Shown one piece after another: positions 40,882-40,936 of a stretch of DNA of 40,936 bases. Made by a program: the position numbers and the translations under genes. The notes beneath the pieces are model-generated. The model saw only the letters and a list, made by a program, of their open reading frames with translations. It was not told the DNA's origin and did no database searches. The stretch's first letter is position 1. The number at the start of each line of letters is the position of its first letter. Source of the DNA: an uncultured Ruminococcus sp. Lineage in GTDB: Bacteria; Bacillota; Clostridia; Oscillospirales; Ruminococcaceae. Where the stretch lies: positions 1-40,936 of the forward strand of contig NZ_CALDMP010000065.1 in assembly GCF_937915125.1 (NCBI RefSeq), given 5' to 3'.

Positions 40882-40936
40882 AGGCAACACCGCACAAAGA
40901 GCGCCTGACGGCTTTGCACATCATATGCTTGCATAT
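40881..40936. mobile_element. Miniature inverted-repeat element, left end, cut by the window edge
   Basis: The last 56 bases match the left 56 bases of the full copy at 22111 with only two differences. It begins on the final base of the stop codon of the preceding gene. The rest lies outside the window. Confidence 0.85.

Overview
The window looks like a chromosomal segment of a spore-forming, low-to-mid GC Clostridia/Oscillospiraceae bacterium, most likely Ruminococcus sensu stricto or a close relative. The evidence is a secreted protein ending in a type I dockerin (cellulosome-style), a complete gerA-type germinant receptor operon, a SpoIIQ-like M23 protein, a GTP-type PEP carboxykinase, and strong AGGAGG ribosome sites with canonical sigma-A promoters. 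The genus is an inference from gene content. No rRNA, tRNA, CRISPR array, phage or transposase gene was seen.

Layout. 1-2.4 kb: tandem terminators, a CBS-pair protein, and a thioredoxin reductase fused to a glutaredoxin-like domain. 2.4-4.4 kb (minus): ECF sigma factor and membrane anti-sigma partner. 4.6-9.9 kb: a tiny secreted peptide gene, an ABC ATPase plus large FtsX-type permease, then a response regulator and a short-loop histidine kinase; this is a Bce-like peptide sensing and resistance module whose two upstream promoters look duplicated. 9.8-10.9 kb (minus): azlCD amino-acid exporter. 11.1-12.0 kb: cysteine synthase. 12.2-17.6 kb: a three-gene operon behind a structured leader, encoding a FIST-EAL protein, a membrane GGDEF protein and a lipoprotein solute-binding protein without transporter subunits; this is the best candidate here for a little-described signalling system. 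17.8-19.5 kb: CHAP-dockerin protein. 19.6-22.7 kb (minus): csoR-copA copper regulon with a C-terminal CopZ-like domain that carries its own ribosome site. 22.7-28.5 kb: dus (minus), then polA-rimI-unknown-tsaD. 28.8-30.6 kb: pckG. 30.7-34.1 kb (minus): gerAA-AB-AC. 34.3-36.4 kb: CapA-like lipoprotein, DUF3267-type membrane protein, small membrane protein. 36.5-37.3 kb (minus): SpoIIQ-like protein. 37.4-40.9 kb: heterodimeric ABC exporter with one degenerate ATP site.

A miniature inverted-repeat element links several regions: a full copy of about 175 bp lies between csoR and copA, a nearly identical left end starts at the last base of the window's final stop codon, an internally deleted copy follows the gene ending at 36446, and a short remnant lies upstream of pckG. 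Two other palindromic intergenic repeats lie upstream of dus and gerAA. No stretch over 300 bases is without a gene; the longest gap (4340-4626) holds the ECF promoter region and two copies of a short palindrome.
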